Below, in pieces: positions 16,218 through 24,201 of a stretch of 52,628 bases of DNA. Both the position numbers and the translations under genes were made by a program. The stretch comes from a virus. Location of the stretch: the IMG/VR virus record IMGVR_UViG_3300028840_002598, positions 1 through 52,628 of that record; one strand, written 5' to 3'. Within the stretch, counting starts at the first letter, position 1. Every line of letters begins with the position of its first letter. Below the pieces are notes generated by a model. It was not told the origin of the DNA. It saw nothing but the letters and a program-made list of their open reading frames with translations, and did no database searches.

Positions 16218-17105
16218 GTGGCCCTCACTCCAGACGAACAGGACTTCCTGGACTTCGCCCTGGCCGGACTCCCGATCTGGTACCAGGACGAATCCCGCGA
16301 GCTGGAGGACTTGGCGATGATCGCCAAGATGATCGGCGCGGCGAAATCCCAGCTAGATGACTGGTTCCAGAACACCCTGATCGGGAATGCTATCGGCGCC
16401 GTGGGTGACGATCCGGATTGGCTCGATCAGCACGCACAGGACCGCGGCACCTCGCGCCAGGAGGGCGAGGACGATCCCACCCTCCGGGCGCGCATTCAGA
16501 ACGTGGAGGACGCCCTCACGCGCGCGGAGCTTCTTAGCGTGGCCCAAGGTGTGGTCGACGCGGAGGGGATTCTGGGCACCGTGGAAATGGTGGAGCTGAA
16601 ACGGGACCGGGCGTTCCTCGGGACGTTCACCAGCATGAGCGGGACCGGCGGCACGTTCGCCGGCACGGCGCCGGACATGACGTTCGAGCCTGATACCCCG
16701 TGGGACCGGCCACCGCTGGAAATCGCGTTCCCGGGCTACTCCTGGGAACTGGTGGTGTCCGGCGCCGCGAGCGCCGGCAATGATGGCACGTTCCCGATCA
16801 CCGGGCTGGACGGGGACGCCGGCGAATACACGAACGCCTCCGGCGTTGCGGAGGTGGACGCCACGGTGAGCTGGACGGCCCGCAAGCTGGACCAGGACGG
16901 CAATCTGGCGGACGGGTTCGCGCGCGCATTCTACGGGCGCGGTTATCGCATGGGACCACAGCAACCGGTGATCATCGTGATCGTGCCATACGGGAGCGGG
17001 GCCATTCATTCCACGGCGGCAACGGTGGCCGCCGTCACCGAGGCGCTACGAACGAAAAAGGGCGGGGGGATCCGCGTCCTGGTGGAGCGCCGGCAAACCC
17101 CATAG
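16218..17105 (+). CDS. Baseplate wedge/tail protein (gpI-like position)
   Basis: A 295-residue protein starting at GTG. Early part ALAGLPIWYQDESRELEDLAMIAKMIGAAKSQLDDWFQNTLIGNAIG plus DDPDWLDQHAQDRGTSRQEGEDD resembles the proteins that follow J in Mu-like baseplates, which attach the tail fibre. The middle contains a beta insertion (WELVVSGAASAGNDGTFPITGL). It ends in the helical VAAVTEALRTKKGGGIRVLVERR. It links wedge to fibre by position. Confidence 0.68.
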   Translation: MALTPDEQDFLDFALAGLPIWYQDESRELEDLAMIAKMIGAAKSQLDDWFQNTLIGNAIGAVGDDPDWLDQHAQDRGTSRQEGEDDPTLRARIQNVEDALTRAELLSVAQGVVDAEGILGTVEMVELKRDRAFLGTFTSMSGTGGTFAGTAPDMTFEPDTPWDRPPLEIAFPGYSWELVVSGAASAGNDGTFPITGLDGDAGEYTNASGVAEVDATVSWTARKLDQDGNLADGFARAFYGRGYRMGPQQPVIIVIVPYGSGAIHSTAATVAAVTEALRTKKGGGIRVLVERRQTP

Positions 17106-17117
17106 GAGGCCAAGGAC

Positions 17118-18266
17118 ATGCCCACAATCATCGGAAGCTCCCCCAAGCGCTTGCTGTTCAACGATGGCGAGGGGGTGGATCCAGCGGACTGGAACGACAT
17201 GCAAACGTTCCTCCACTCCATGCTGGGCGATCTGCAACTCCTGGACGCCCGCGGCAACTCCGGGGGCGAGCCCGGCACCCATGCGACAATTCTCACGGAC
17301 TGGCAAAGCGGCGCATTCTCCGGCCCTGGTGGCGGTTACATCGACTACCAGAACGGGACGGCCCGGGGCTACACGAATAAGGCCGGCGTCCTGGCGCAAT
17401 GGGTGGGATCGACGATCGACGGCGAGGACCCCCAGCTCCTCGCGTGCTACGTGCCGGCGGACGCTTTCGCGGAGGTGGTGAACGCGCCCAGTGTTAGCGC
17501 CAGGTGGGACACCCTCGAATACAAGCTGGAGGTGGTCGACGGGGATTCGGAAACGCGCGATTTCGAGGACAGCACCACGCGCGCCAAGACAACCACCACG
17601 CCGAACAAGCGCCGCAAGATCCAGTTGACGTTCAACCGGATCGAGGGCGTGGAGGGCGGTAGCGTTCCGGCCACCACGTCCGGCTATGTCCGCTGGGCGG
17701 CGATTCAAACGGCGGCCGGACAATCGACGGACTACGATCCCAAGACACAGTTTCGCGATTGTCGCATCCCCATGGGCAAGTGGATCCATTGCCGCGCGCT
17801 TGGAAAGGACATCTTTCCGAAAAGCGGATCCTCCTGGACCATTGGAGGGACGCTTGCCTGGGTGGCGGACGCCGGCGCCGGCGCTGAGGTTGGATATTGG
17901 AGCCCGCCGGCGTGCGCCGGTGACGGAAACGCGCGCCTCATGGGGATCCGTTGCGTGGGCGAAATCAACTCCGGCAAGATCGAAACCGCAAGGTGGGAGC
18001 CGGCCCAGAACCCGATCTCCGAGGTGTTCTCCGCGGCCCTGGGTGCGTTCCAGGACTTCCCCACGGGCGCCGGGGAAACCAACATCCGGGACTTCACCAC
18101 GGTCGACAACCTGTATCCGAACTGGGGGAACGGCTACCTTTGCGGCCCGTCCGCGTTCGGTTCTGGCGGCGGCGGCGCCAGCTCCTCGATCGTGGGCATG
18201 TTCACTTGCCAGGCAACGGGCGCGGACAAGGTGGCGGCGGTGGATTTCTGGTTCGCGTGCGGGTGA
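17118..18266 (+). CDS. Probable tail fibre/baseplate protein
   Basis: A 382-residue protein preceded by AGGAGG. The N-terminus LFNDGEGVDPADWNDMQTFLHSMLGDLQLLDA is a short helical attachment region. The rest is beta-rich with many Gly, Trp and Thr residues. It ends with a Gly/Ser loop and a strand (SSSIVGMFTCQATGADKVAAVDFWF). Position after the gpI-like protein suits a fibre or wedge-attached adhesin. No receptor-binding motif is identifiable by eye. Confidence 0.6.
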   Translation: MPTIIGSSPKRLLFNDGEGVDPADWNDMQTFLHSMLGDLQLLDARGNSGGEPGTHATILTDWQSGAFSGPGGGYIDYQNGTARGYTNKAGVLAQWVGSTIDGEDPQLLACYVPADAFAEVVNAPSVSARWDTLEYKLEVVDGDSETRDFEDSTTRAKTTTTPNKRRKIQLTFNRIEGVEGGSVPATTSGYVRWAAIQTAAGQSTDYDPKTQFRDCRIPMGKWIHCRALGKDIFPKSGSSWTIGGTLAWVADAGAGAEVGYWSPPACAGDGNARLMGIRCVGEINSGKIETARWEPAQNPISEVFSAALGAFQDFPTGAGETNIRDFTTVDNLYPNWGNGYLCGPSAFGSGGGGASSSIVGMFTCQATGADKVAAVDFWFACG

Positions 18267-18269
18267 ACC

Positions 18270-18842
18270 GTGGGCCTCGGACGTAACGACAACGGCACGC
18301 CAGATCGCCCCCTCAGCGATGAGGACACCGGGCGAATCTCCGCGCGCCTCCACTCCCAGCTCGCCGGGGAGATCGGCGTGGCGCCAGTCCACACGCCGCC
18401 AATGGGCACACCCACGCCCGATCAGTTCCTCGATCAGCTAGCGGAGAAACTCGCCGCGCGGGTGAACCCTGGGGGCGGCGACGGCGGCGGCCACCGGCGT
18501 TTCCTTGGCATGGAGGTGGGGGGCTGGACAAAGCTCCTGGCCTCCATGATCCTGGCCGGCGCTGTGGCCCTTGCGGCCTGGTGGCTCACCGTGCGCGACG
18601 AATTGAAAGCGCGCACCACGCCGGAACAAGTCCAGACCCGGATCGAGGTGGAGGCGAGGCACCACGCCAAGGACGCGGACGCGCACCCCCCGATCCAGAA
18701 GCGCCTGGACAAGCTCACCGGCGAACAGCGGACGATCCGCGAGTCCCAGATCCGCCAGGAGGAGGCGTCCGCAACCACCGCCAAGGCCCTGGAGGGCATC
18801 GCGGAGGACGTGAAACACCTACGGCGCCGGCGCGGCCGGTGA
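18270..18842 (+). CDS. Membrane-anchored coiled-coil protein
   Basis: A 190-residue protein from GTG. One clear membrane helix (WTKLLASMILAGAVALAAWWLTV, about residues 84-106) is followed by a charged coiled coil to the end (VQTRIEVEARHHAKD, LDKLTGEQRTIRESQIRQEEASA, EDVKHLRRRRGR). The N-terminal 80 residues are proline/glycine-rich and probably cytoplasmic. Topology resembles an inner-membrane spanin or a superinfection protein, yet it sits among tail genes away from the lysis block. Function unknown. Confidence 0.65.
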   Translation: MGLGRNDNGTPDRPLSDEDTGRISARLHSQLAGEIGVAPVHTPPMGTPTPDQFLDQLAEKLAARVNPGGGDGGGHRRFLGMEVGGWTKLLASMILAGAVALAAWWLTVRDELKARTTPEQVQTRIEVEARHHAKDADAHPPIQKRLDKLTGEQRTIRESQIRQEEASATTAKALEGIAEDVKHLRRRRGR

Positions 18843-18852
18843 TAGACTTCCC

Positions 18853-18870
18853 GCGGGGGATGTCCTCCGC
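18853..18870 (+). other. Hairpin upstream of mini-ORF
   Basis: GCGGGGG (18853-18859) pairs with CCTCCGC (18864-18870) with one G-T wobble and a four-base loop. No T tract follows, so it is not a classical terminator. It lies just before the ribosome site for the seven-codon ORF at 18896. Confidence 0.4.
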
Positions 18871-18895
18871 AACCGACACAGGAGAAAACAGGAAC

Positions 18896-18919
18896 ATGGA
18901 CCACTATCACACACCATAG
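18896..18919 (+). CDS. Seven-codon leader ORF before the tail fibre
   Basis: The ORF encodes MDHYHTP and stops at TAG. It has the genome's full ribosome site GACACAGGAG at 18875-18884, and its stop codon overlaps the tail fibre's own site (TAGGAGG, 18917-18923). Position and signals suggest a leader peptide that couples translation to the fibre gene. It could instead be a remnant of a deleted gene. Confidence 0.35.
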   Translation: MDHYHTP

Positions 18920-18928
18920 GAGGGCAAC

Positions 18929-20509
18929 GTGGGCCGCACTTTTCTCCGTCAAGACACCCAGATCCGAAACTCCAGCACCTACGGGGACGCCGTTGCGCCC
19001 TCCGAGGCGAACTACGAAACGAACCCGGGGGACCTGGAAACGGATCTGAACAATATCCGCTCCCAGCTCCACAACCTCCTCAAGGACCAGGCCGGCAACT
19101 GGTGGGACGATCTCAACGTTCCGTCCACCCTCGAAACCGGCTCCCAGCGCGGCGTGAACGATCTGAACAGCGATCTCCACGCCGTGGAGAAAAAGCGCGT
19201 TCTCCGGGATGTCCACAACCTCACGGACGTGTCCGTGGGCGGTTCGGACAATTTCGTGATCCTCGGAGCCGGCGAGCTTCCGGCCCAGACCACCGCGGCG
19301 GTGGGCGCGGTCACCACGCTGGGCACGGTTGTGGCCGCGCACGGCGGGACGTTCGGAACCCACGCCCTCAGCGAGGTGGCCGGGCCGCACGCGCTGAACC
19401 CGCTCAACCTGTGCGAGATCGTCGACGGCGCTACCCGCGATCCCATTCTGTCCGACGCGCGCAAGGTTTATGGCCTACTTCAGGGCGAGGACGGCCTGGT
19501 GGACGGCGACACGATCACGGACAGCACGGACAACCGCGTCCAGATTTCGTTTGTGCGCCAGAACAGCGCCGGCGATGACCTGGAGGCGTGCCCGGCCGCG
19601 GACATTCAGGGCAAAACGATCAACTACTCCACCCGCGAGCGCGTCCGCCTGGAGGATCTGAACGAACACGATTTCCTCACCGGCGCCGTGGTCGACGTGG
19701 GCGCCGGCTCCGGCACGATCAACCGGCAAACCTCCTACTCAAACCAGGGGACCACGCCGGTCGACGCAACCGTCAACGCCATCCTGGACCTGGAGGGCGC
19801 GGGCCTCGAATGGCAAATCCGCGATGACCTGGAGGCGATCCTGTTCCGGGTGATCGAGGGCTCCGCGGGCGGCACCAGCAAGGTGGCCGTGGAGGATGAC
19901 GTCGACGAATTCGACGTCGACGCGGTGGTGTCGGACTTCCTGAACGGCATCAAGGTGGACACCGGCGCGGCCGGAACCACGATCAACATTGGCGTAACGG
20001 CGAACCAGATCGACACCACCGGCGCGCTCACCGTTCAGGGCGCCGGAGATGTCAAGATCGCCTCCACCGGCGGAAACCTCCGGCTCACCGATCAATACGA
20101 GCCGGCCGGCTGGTCCGAGGACGGGATCCAGCTCTCGGACGCCGCGCAAACCTGGACCGATTTCGAGGCCGCCTTTGGGGAGGTTGGCCTCATGGACGCG
20201 ATCCTCCAGGCATACCAGGGCGCCAATTTCGACAAAACCTATGCCTCGGTTACCTCCACCACCGTGGCGGACACGGACGTGGGGGGCGTTGCCGGCGGCA
20301 CGAACCTGGACGCCCAGCTCCACGATCTCAGCGGTGGCACGTTCGCCGATGATCATGACGTGTACCTAAACGGCCAGCTCCTCCGCTCCGGCGCGGACGC
20401 GGCCGCGAATCACGACGTGTACCCGGGAACCTCGCTTCCAAACGGCCAGCTCAAGTTCGAGTTTACGGTTCGAGTCAATGACGTGATCTGCGTCATTTCT
20501 CGCGCCTAG
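18929..20509 (+). CDS. Tail fibre protein
   Basis: A 526-residue protein from GTG after TAGGAGG. N-terminal residues 30-75 are helical with LETDLNNIRSQLHNLL and DLNSDLHAVEKKRVL, typical of trimeric fibre stalks. The middle contains beta repeats and the segment VDEFDVDAVVSDFLNGIKVDTGAAGTTINIGV, seen in phage fibres. The C-terminus carries DVYLNGQLLRSGA, a module shared with the protein at 23048, with 26 identical bases (20359-20384 and 23143-23168). It likely recognises the host surface. It is followed by the palindrome and a strong terminator. Confidence 0.72.
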   Translation: MGRTFLRQDTQIRNSSTYGDAVAPSEANYETNPGDLETDLNNIRSQLHNLLKDQAGNWWDDLNVPSTLETGSQRGVNDLNSDLHAVEKKRVLRDVHNLTDVSVGGSDNFVILGAGELPAQTTAAVGAVTTLGTVVAAHGGTFGTHALSEVAGPHALNPLNLCEIVDGATRDPILSDARKVYGLLQGEDGLVDGDTITDSTDNRVQISFVRQNSAGDDLEACPAADIQGKTINYSTRERVRLEDLNEHDFLTGAVVDVGAGSGTINRQTSYSNQGTTPVDATVNAILDLEGAGLEWQIRDDLEAILFRVIEGSAGGTSKVAVEDDVDEFDVDAVVSDFLNGIKVDTGAAGTTINIGVTANQIDTTGALTVQGAGDVKIASTGGNLRLTDQYEPAGWSEDGIQLSDAAQTWTDFEAAFGEVGLMDAILQAYQGANFDKTYASVTSTTVADTDVGGVAGGTNLDAQLHDLSGGTFADDHDVYLNGQLLRSGADAAANHDVYPGTSLPNGQLKFEFTVRVNDVICVISRA

Positions 20510-20578
20510 TTAGGCTCGAGCCCACCGGGCGCCGTTGACACGCGGCGCCCGGTTTTTCCACCAGACACAGGAGTGATC
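20507..20578 (+). promoter_or_regulatory. Intergenic leader cassette, copy 2, with terminator inserted
   Basis: After the fibre stop comes GGCTCGAGCC (20513-20522) and, at 20558-20578, the same 21 bases as 5870-5890, ending with GACACAGGAGTGATC. Between them copy 1 has about ten bases, while this copy holds a terminator hairpin. So the cassette looks modular, with a terminator added in this copy or lost from the other. Confidence 0.6.
20525..20557 (+). terminator. Rho-independent terminator after the tail fibre
   Basis: CCGGGCGCCG (20525-20534) and CGGCGCCCGG (20543-20552) form a perfect 10-bp GC stem with an eight-base loop, followed by five T (20553-20557). It ends the long tail transcript before the small beta-protein block. 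Confidence 0.9.
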
Positions 20579-20583
20579 AGCGA

Positions 20584-21264
20584 ATGGGTGTTGAGAAAGC
20601 GGAACTGAAACGCGCCGTTCTCCATGGCCTCGGAGCGGACACGGAGGACATGCTGGAGGAGGCCGGGCGCCGGCGTTCGGAGAACACCGGAGCGCGCCAG
20701 GCGCTCCTCCTCGCGGCGAAGCACGTCCAGGCCATCGCGGAGGTGGTGGACAAGGAGCTGGAGTCCGGCAAGCTGGAGGAGCTGTGCGAGGGCGAACCGC
20801 TCAAGATCGCCAAGTACGCCAAGCGCCAGATCGCCCGGTGCGTGGACTCGCTGGACCTGGCGGCACAGGCCGCCCGCAACCGCGAGATCCAGGGCCACGG
20901 CGAGGTGGAAGCGCTCAAGGGCGTGGTGGCCCTCCTGGAGAAGCGCCACGCCATGGAGGACGCCGCGATCCAGGCGTTCCGCGCCAGGGAGGCGGAACTG
21001 GCCGCCGCGGTGGCGGTGGCGGATCAGGTGGCTGAGGACATCGGCGTGGGCCGCCCAACCGGCACCAGGCCGCCGCAATCCGAGGCCGCCCAGCGCAAGG
21101 CCGCGGAGGCCGCGGAGGCACAGGCGCCGGCTGAGGCGCCCAGCAAGGGCAACGGCAAGGCCAAGGCGAAGCGCAAGGCGCCCAGCAAGGCCAAGCCACG
21201 GAAGCGGGCGGCCGCCAAGCGCAAGGCGGCCAAGTCCAAGGGGGCGAATGGGGCGAACGCCTGA
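20584..21264 (+). CDS. Helical protein with histone-like basic tail
   Basis: A 226-residue protein with GACACAGGAG ten bases upstream. Residues 1-155 are long charged helices (ARQALLLAAKHVQAIAEVVDKELESG, VVALLEKRHAMEDAAIQAFRAREAEL). From about residue 170 the sequence is lysine/alanine/proline rich (KAKAKRKAPSKAKPRKRAAAKRKAAKSKG), like bacterial histone-H1-like tails. It may bind nucleic acid or act as a polyanion contact. It is not similar to a fibre, although it is the first gene after the terminator. Confidence 0.65.
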   Translation: MGVEKAELKRAVLHGLGADTEDMLEEAGRRRSENTGARQALLLAAKHVQAIAEVVDKELESGKLEELCEGEPLKIAKYAKRQIARCVDSLDLAAQAARNREIQGHGEVEALKGVVALLEKRHAMEDAAIQAFRAREAELAAAVAVADQVAEDIGVGRPTGTRPPQSEAAQRKAAEAAEAQAPAEAPSKGNGKAKAKRKAPSKAKPRKRAAAKRKAAKSKGANGANA

Positions 21265-21691
21265 TCCGATCCAGGGCTCCCTGGATCTCCCCGATCTCGG
21301 TGAAGATCCCACCGAGGTGGGCCAGCTCGCGCGCGTGGGCTCGGACATCAAGGCGGTGGACGGTTCCGGCCTATTCAACCTCCGATCGGGCTCCGGCCTC
21401 ACGGAGGCCGCCCACGAATTGCTGGACACGCTGGCCCATGACGTTGTGGAGTCCTGCTATGAGGAGGCCACCCGCGTCGACGGGCGCGTGTCCGCGATCA
21501 CCTACTGGGACAGCGCGTCCAAGACAACCAAGATCAGGGAGCTGGCGTTCACGCGCTCCGGTGGTCGCGTCACCCAGGTGGACGCGATCCAATACGACGC
21601 CGCCGGCGTGGAGTCCTACCGGATGGCCGGCACGGTGGCCCGCGTCGACGGGCGCTACGCCTCCACCACCTGGGTGAGGACGAACGCATGA
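21248..21691 (+). CDS. Small protein of unknown function
   Basis: A 147-residue protein whose ATG lies 17 bases inside the end of the previous gene. The sequence is mixed alpha/beta, with LTEAAHELLDTLAHDVVES, then beta strands ending YASTTWVRTNA. It overlaps the next gene by ATGA. It could be the attachment base for the following beta proteins. No family recognised. Confidence 0.65.
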   Translation: MGRTPDPIQGSLDLPDLGEDPTEVGQLARVGSDIKAVDGSGLFNLRSGSGLTEAAHELLDTLAHDVVESCYEEATRVDGRVSAITYWDSASKTTKIRELAFTRSGGRVTQVDAIQYDAAGVESYRMAGTVARVDGRYASTTWVRTNA

Positions 21692-22170
21692 GCCTCCGAA
21701 TAGTCGAAATCGATGGCGTGGGCCTGGTGGACGGAGCCGGAGGCGTGACGCGCCTCGCGGTCGACGTCAACCACAACCCGGAACCGCCGGCCGGCGCAAC
21801 GCCCGTCCAGTTTGTGGCGGACACGCCGCTGGCGGTGGCGGTGGCCGAAACGGCCGAATACACGATCCCGAATGGTAAGCGGTTCTACCTCCAGCAACTC
21901 CAGGCCGGCGCGGAGGGCGACACCACCGAAAAGGGCAACCGGGTGGAGGTGATCTATTACGACGGCGCCGCGGAACACGTGGTGGCCCGTCAATACATCA
22001 TGGGGCAAACCCAATGGATCAACTTCCCGGACGTGGGCGCGGCCAGGGACGGCACGCCGATCGACGGGGACGGATCCACGAAAAAGCTCCGGATCGTGCG
22101 CGAGCGCCTGGGTGGATCAACCCAGGAGGTTGACGCCGTGGTGTTCGGCTATGAGAGGGATACGCCATGA
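21688..22170 (+). CDS. Beta-sandwich paralogue 1 of 3
   Basis: A 160-residue protein coupled by ATGA. It has the block YTIPNGKRFYLQQLQAGA, a central strand region, and GDGSTKKLRIVRERLGG near the end. The next two proteins repeat the same plan: an N-terminal turn with G(K/E/Q)xW-type strand, a middle, a GDG turn and a final strand. The three genes are a tandem triplication. Probably virion surface proteins. Confidence 0.65.
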   Translation: MSLRIVEIDGVGLVDGAGGVTRLAVDVNHNPEPPAGATPVQFVADTPLAVAVAETAEYTIPNGKRFYLQQLQAGAEGDTTEKGNRVEVIYYDGAAEHVVARQYIMGQTQWINFPDVGAARDGTPIDGDGSTKKLRIVRERLGGSTQEVDAVVFGYERDTP

Positions 22171-22493
22171 TCCAGGTGGCCAGCAAATATCAGGAGGTGG
22201 GAGCGCTTGAGGAGGCCACGGAGGAGTGGACGCCGGGCTCCGGCGAGGTGTGGGAGGTGGCTCACTTCCAAGGGAGTGGCGCCTACCTGGACGATACAAC
22301 GGCGGCCGTTGTCTGGGACTACGGCGAGGCCGGCGCCGTGATCGTTGCGGCCACCCACGGGGATGCCGAAGTCCACGCCGTGGGCTACCGGATCACCGGG
22401 GACGGTTCCAAGGTGCTGGCGATCGTTCTCACGAATGACACCGATAGCGCGCACGTCATGGGCGGCCGCTATGAGGCGAAGCGGATCAGCTAA
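22167..22493 (+). CDS. Beta-sandwich paralogue 2 of 3
   Basis: A 108-residue protein coupled by ATGA. Matching blocks are WTPGSGEVWEVAHFQGSGA and GDGSKVLAIVLTNDTDS, aligned to those of the neighbours. Shorter than paralogue 1, lacking its inserted loop. Ends YEAKRIS. Confidence 0.65.
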   Translation: MIQVASKYQEVGALEEATEEWTPGSGEVWEVAHFQGSGAYLDDTTAAVVWDYGEAGAVIVAATHGDAEVHAVGYRITGDGSKVLAIVLTNDTDSAHVMGGRYEAKRIS

Positions 22494-22828
22494 TGGCACG
22501 AACGCGCGTCGACAAGTATGTAGCCGGCAACGTGGCCTCCGGCGCCACCAGCGTGGACACCCTCGCGGAAATTCCCAGCGGCCAGGTGTGGCGCCTCATG
22601 CACTTTGGAGGCGCGGCGCCGCAACCGGCGATCGTGGGCCTCCAGGTGAACACGGGCTCCGGCTGGCAAACGATGAGGGCCACCGCCGGCACCGGCCAGG
22701 CGGACGACTTTCTGATCGATCGCGACTACACCGGGGACGGCACGGTCCGCTTTCGGATCGTCCGCCAGAACCTCCACAGCGCCACGCAACAGATCGTTGC
22801 ATGGCTGGAGGCGTTCAAGCGCGCGTGA
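22493..22828 (+). CDS. Beta-sandwich paralogue 3 of 3
   Basis: A 111-residue protein whose ATG overlaps the upstream TAA. Matching blocks are IPSGQVWRLMHFGGAAPQP and GDGTVRFRIVRQNLHSATQQ, ending VAWLEAFKRA. It is the clearest member of the set. Likely a tail or baseplate appendage component. Confidence 0.65.
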   Translation: MARTRVDKYVAGNVASGATSVDTLAEIPSGQVWRLMHFGGAAPQPAIVGLQVNTGSGWQTMRATAGTGQADDFLIDRDYTGDGTVRFRIVRQNLHSATQQIVAWLEAFKRA

Positions 22829-22829
22829 G

Positions 22830-23048
22830 ATGGCCTCGCCGCGCAAGGAGGACGCCTCCGGCGTCATAGATGGCGCGAACCGGGACTTTGCCGTGTCCCG
22901 GGACATTCACACCGGGCGCGCCGTGGTGCCGTTCGTGAACGGCCAGGCCCTCCCAGGCCGCGCCACCGTGACCGGAACGCGCACGTTTCGCCTGGAAAAT
23001 CCTCCTGTGGCGGGTGACACGGTGGCGCTGTACTATCTGGCGATCTAA
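22830..23048 (+). CDS. Small fibre-tip-like module
   Basis: A 72-residue protein. It carries IDGANRDFAVSRDIH, VVPFVNGQALPGRA and ENPPVAGDTVALYYLAI, the same plan (DGANxDF, xVxNGQxL, GDxVxxxYL) as the N-terminal 80 residues of the next protein. Such domains often cap phage fibres. Start at ATG 22830 is right after the previous TGA. Confidence 0.62.
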   Translation: MASPRKEDASGVIDGANRDFAVSRDIHTGRAVVPFVNGQALPGRATVTGTRTFRLENPPVAGDTVALYYLAI

Positions 23049-23500
23049 TGCCGGAACCACAATTCGAGCTATTGAGCGGGGCGATCGACGGCGCGAACGC
23101 GGACTTTTACACGTCCGTTCCATACACGCCGGGCTCCGTGGCCGTGTACCTAAACGGCCAGCTCCTCCTCAACCGGACGGGCAACCCATGGACGGAAACG
23201 GACCCGGCCACCGGCCAGATCACGGTCCACGCCGTCGACCACGTCCTCCGGCCAGGCGATGAGATCGCCGCGTTCTATTTGGACACCACCACCGCCCCGG
23301 ACCAGGTGGTGATCGATGACCTGGTGGGCGTGGTGTCGGACACCGAGGATCGTTTGACTGGCATCCTTGTGGGTGAGGACGAATTGGTGGGCACCGTTGC
23401 CGATGAGGAGCGCCTGGAGGGCCAGGTGGCGACTGAGGACGCCCTGGCGGGAACCGTTGCCGATGAGGACGCCCTGGTGGGCATCCTGGAGGAATGCTAG
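23048..23500 (+). CDS. Fibre-module protein with DEDxLxG repeats
   Basis: A 150-residue protein. Residues 1-85 are the same module as the previous protein and share VYLNGQLL with the tail fibre. The C-terminal 50 residues are a tandem repeat of about 11 residues: GILVGEDELV, GTVADEERLE, GQVATEDALA, GTVADEDALV, GILEEC. The repeats would form an acidic beta-solenoid or extended stem. The gene overlaps its neighbour by one base. Confidence 0.68.
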   Translation: MPEPQFELLSGAIDGANADFYTSVPYTPGSVAVYLNGQLLLNRTGNPWTETDPATGQITVHAVDHVLRPGDEIAAFYLDTTTAPDQVVIDDLVGVVSDTEDRLTGILVGEDELVGTVADEERLEGQVATEDALAGTVADEDALVGILEEC

Positions 23501-23502
23501 CC

Positions 23503-23883
23503 ATGCCGTGTGTGGAACAACCGAAACTGATCTGGGACGGCGAACACCGAACGTTCCGCCTCCGCGTGACGAATCAGAGCGACGGTTCGCGCGTGAGCCT
23601 CACCGGCGCCGCGGTGGAATTCCAAGTCAAGGAATCGGACGGCGCATCCGATCCGGCGCTGATCGCGCTGGAGGTGGGCACCGGGATCACGCTGGAACCC
23701 CAGGCCGGGGACACCCTCGGGGAGGCGCTGATCGATCTTACCCCCACGGACCTGGCCGCCCTCCAGGCCGGTGGCTCGCGCGTCCTCCGATACGACGTGA
23801 TCACCTTGCTGGCGTCCGGCAAGCGATACGTGGTGGTTCCCCCCTCGGATTTCGACTACCGGCTGATCGTGAACCAGGCGTAA
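23503..23883 (+). CDS. BppU-like immunoglobulin-type baseplate protein
   Basis: A 126-residue protein. ATG 23503 is preferred because GGAGGA lies a good distance upstream, whereas ATG 23494 is too close. The order WDGEHRTFRLRVTNQSDGSRVSLTGAAVEFQVKESDGA plus TGITLEPQAGDTLGEALIDLTPTDLAAL resembles the N-terminal domain of BppU-type baseplate proteins, which carry fibres. The C-terminus has RYVVVPPSDFDYRLIV. Confidence 0.6.
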   Translation: MPCVEQPKLIWDGEHRTFRLRVTNQSDGSRVSLTGAAVEFQVKESDGASDPALIALEVGTGITLEPQAGDTLGEALIDLTPTDLAALQAGGSRVLRYDVITLLASGKRYVVVPPSDFDYRLIVNQA

Positions 23884-23886
23884 GCG

Positions 23887-24201
23887 ATGACGGCCGCCGT
23901 TGTCATTCTCGCGATCCTCCTCACCGGCGCGTCCGGCACGGCGGTGGCCCTCGCCCTCCGAATCAGCGGGATCAAGGCGGACGCCAAGGACGCGGACACG
24001 AAACGCGCGGACGCGGAGCGCGAGCTGGAGGCGGCGGCCCGCGAGCTGGCAACCTCGCGCGAGCGCCACGCGGAGCAACTCAAGGCGATCCGCGAGGACG
24101 TGGAGGGACTCGAACGTGAGCTGGAGAATTGCGAGTGTAGTGGTAGCCGGCGCGATCGGCTTGAACGGTTGCTGTCCGAAACGGCAAACCGTCCGCGTTG
24201 A
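23887..24201 (+). CDS. i-spanin (Rz-like)
   Basis: A 104-residue protein with one N-terminal membrane helix (AVVILAILLTGASGTAVALAL, about residues 4-24) and a periplasmic coiled coil (DAKDADTKRADAERELEAAARELATSRERHAEQL). A lipoprotein gene overlaps its 3' end in another frame, the classical Rz/Rz1 layout. With the partner it would bridge inner and outer membranes and fuse them at lysis. Confidence 0.75.
   Translation: MTAAVVILAILLTGASGTAVALALRISGIKADAKDADTKRADAERELEAAARELATSRERHAEQLKAIREDVEGLERELENCECSGSRRDRLERLLSETANRPR

Noticed and set aside
17046-18392. Minus-strand ORF of 448 codons opposite the 17118 gene
   Set aside because: Composition is unlike any protein and it spans three plus-strand genes with proper start signals. 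Treated as chance.
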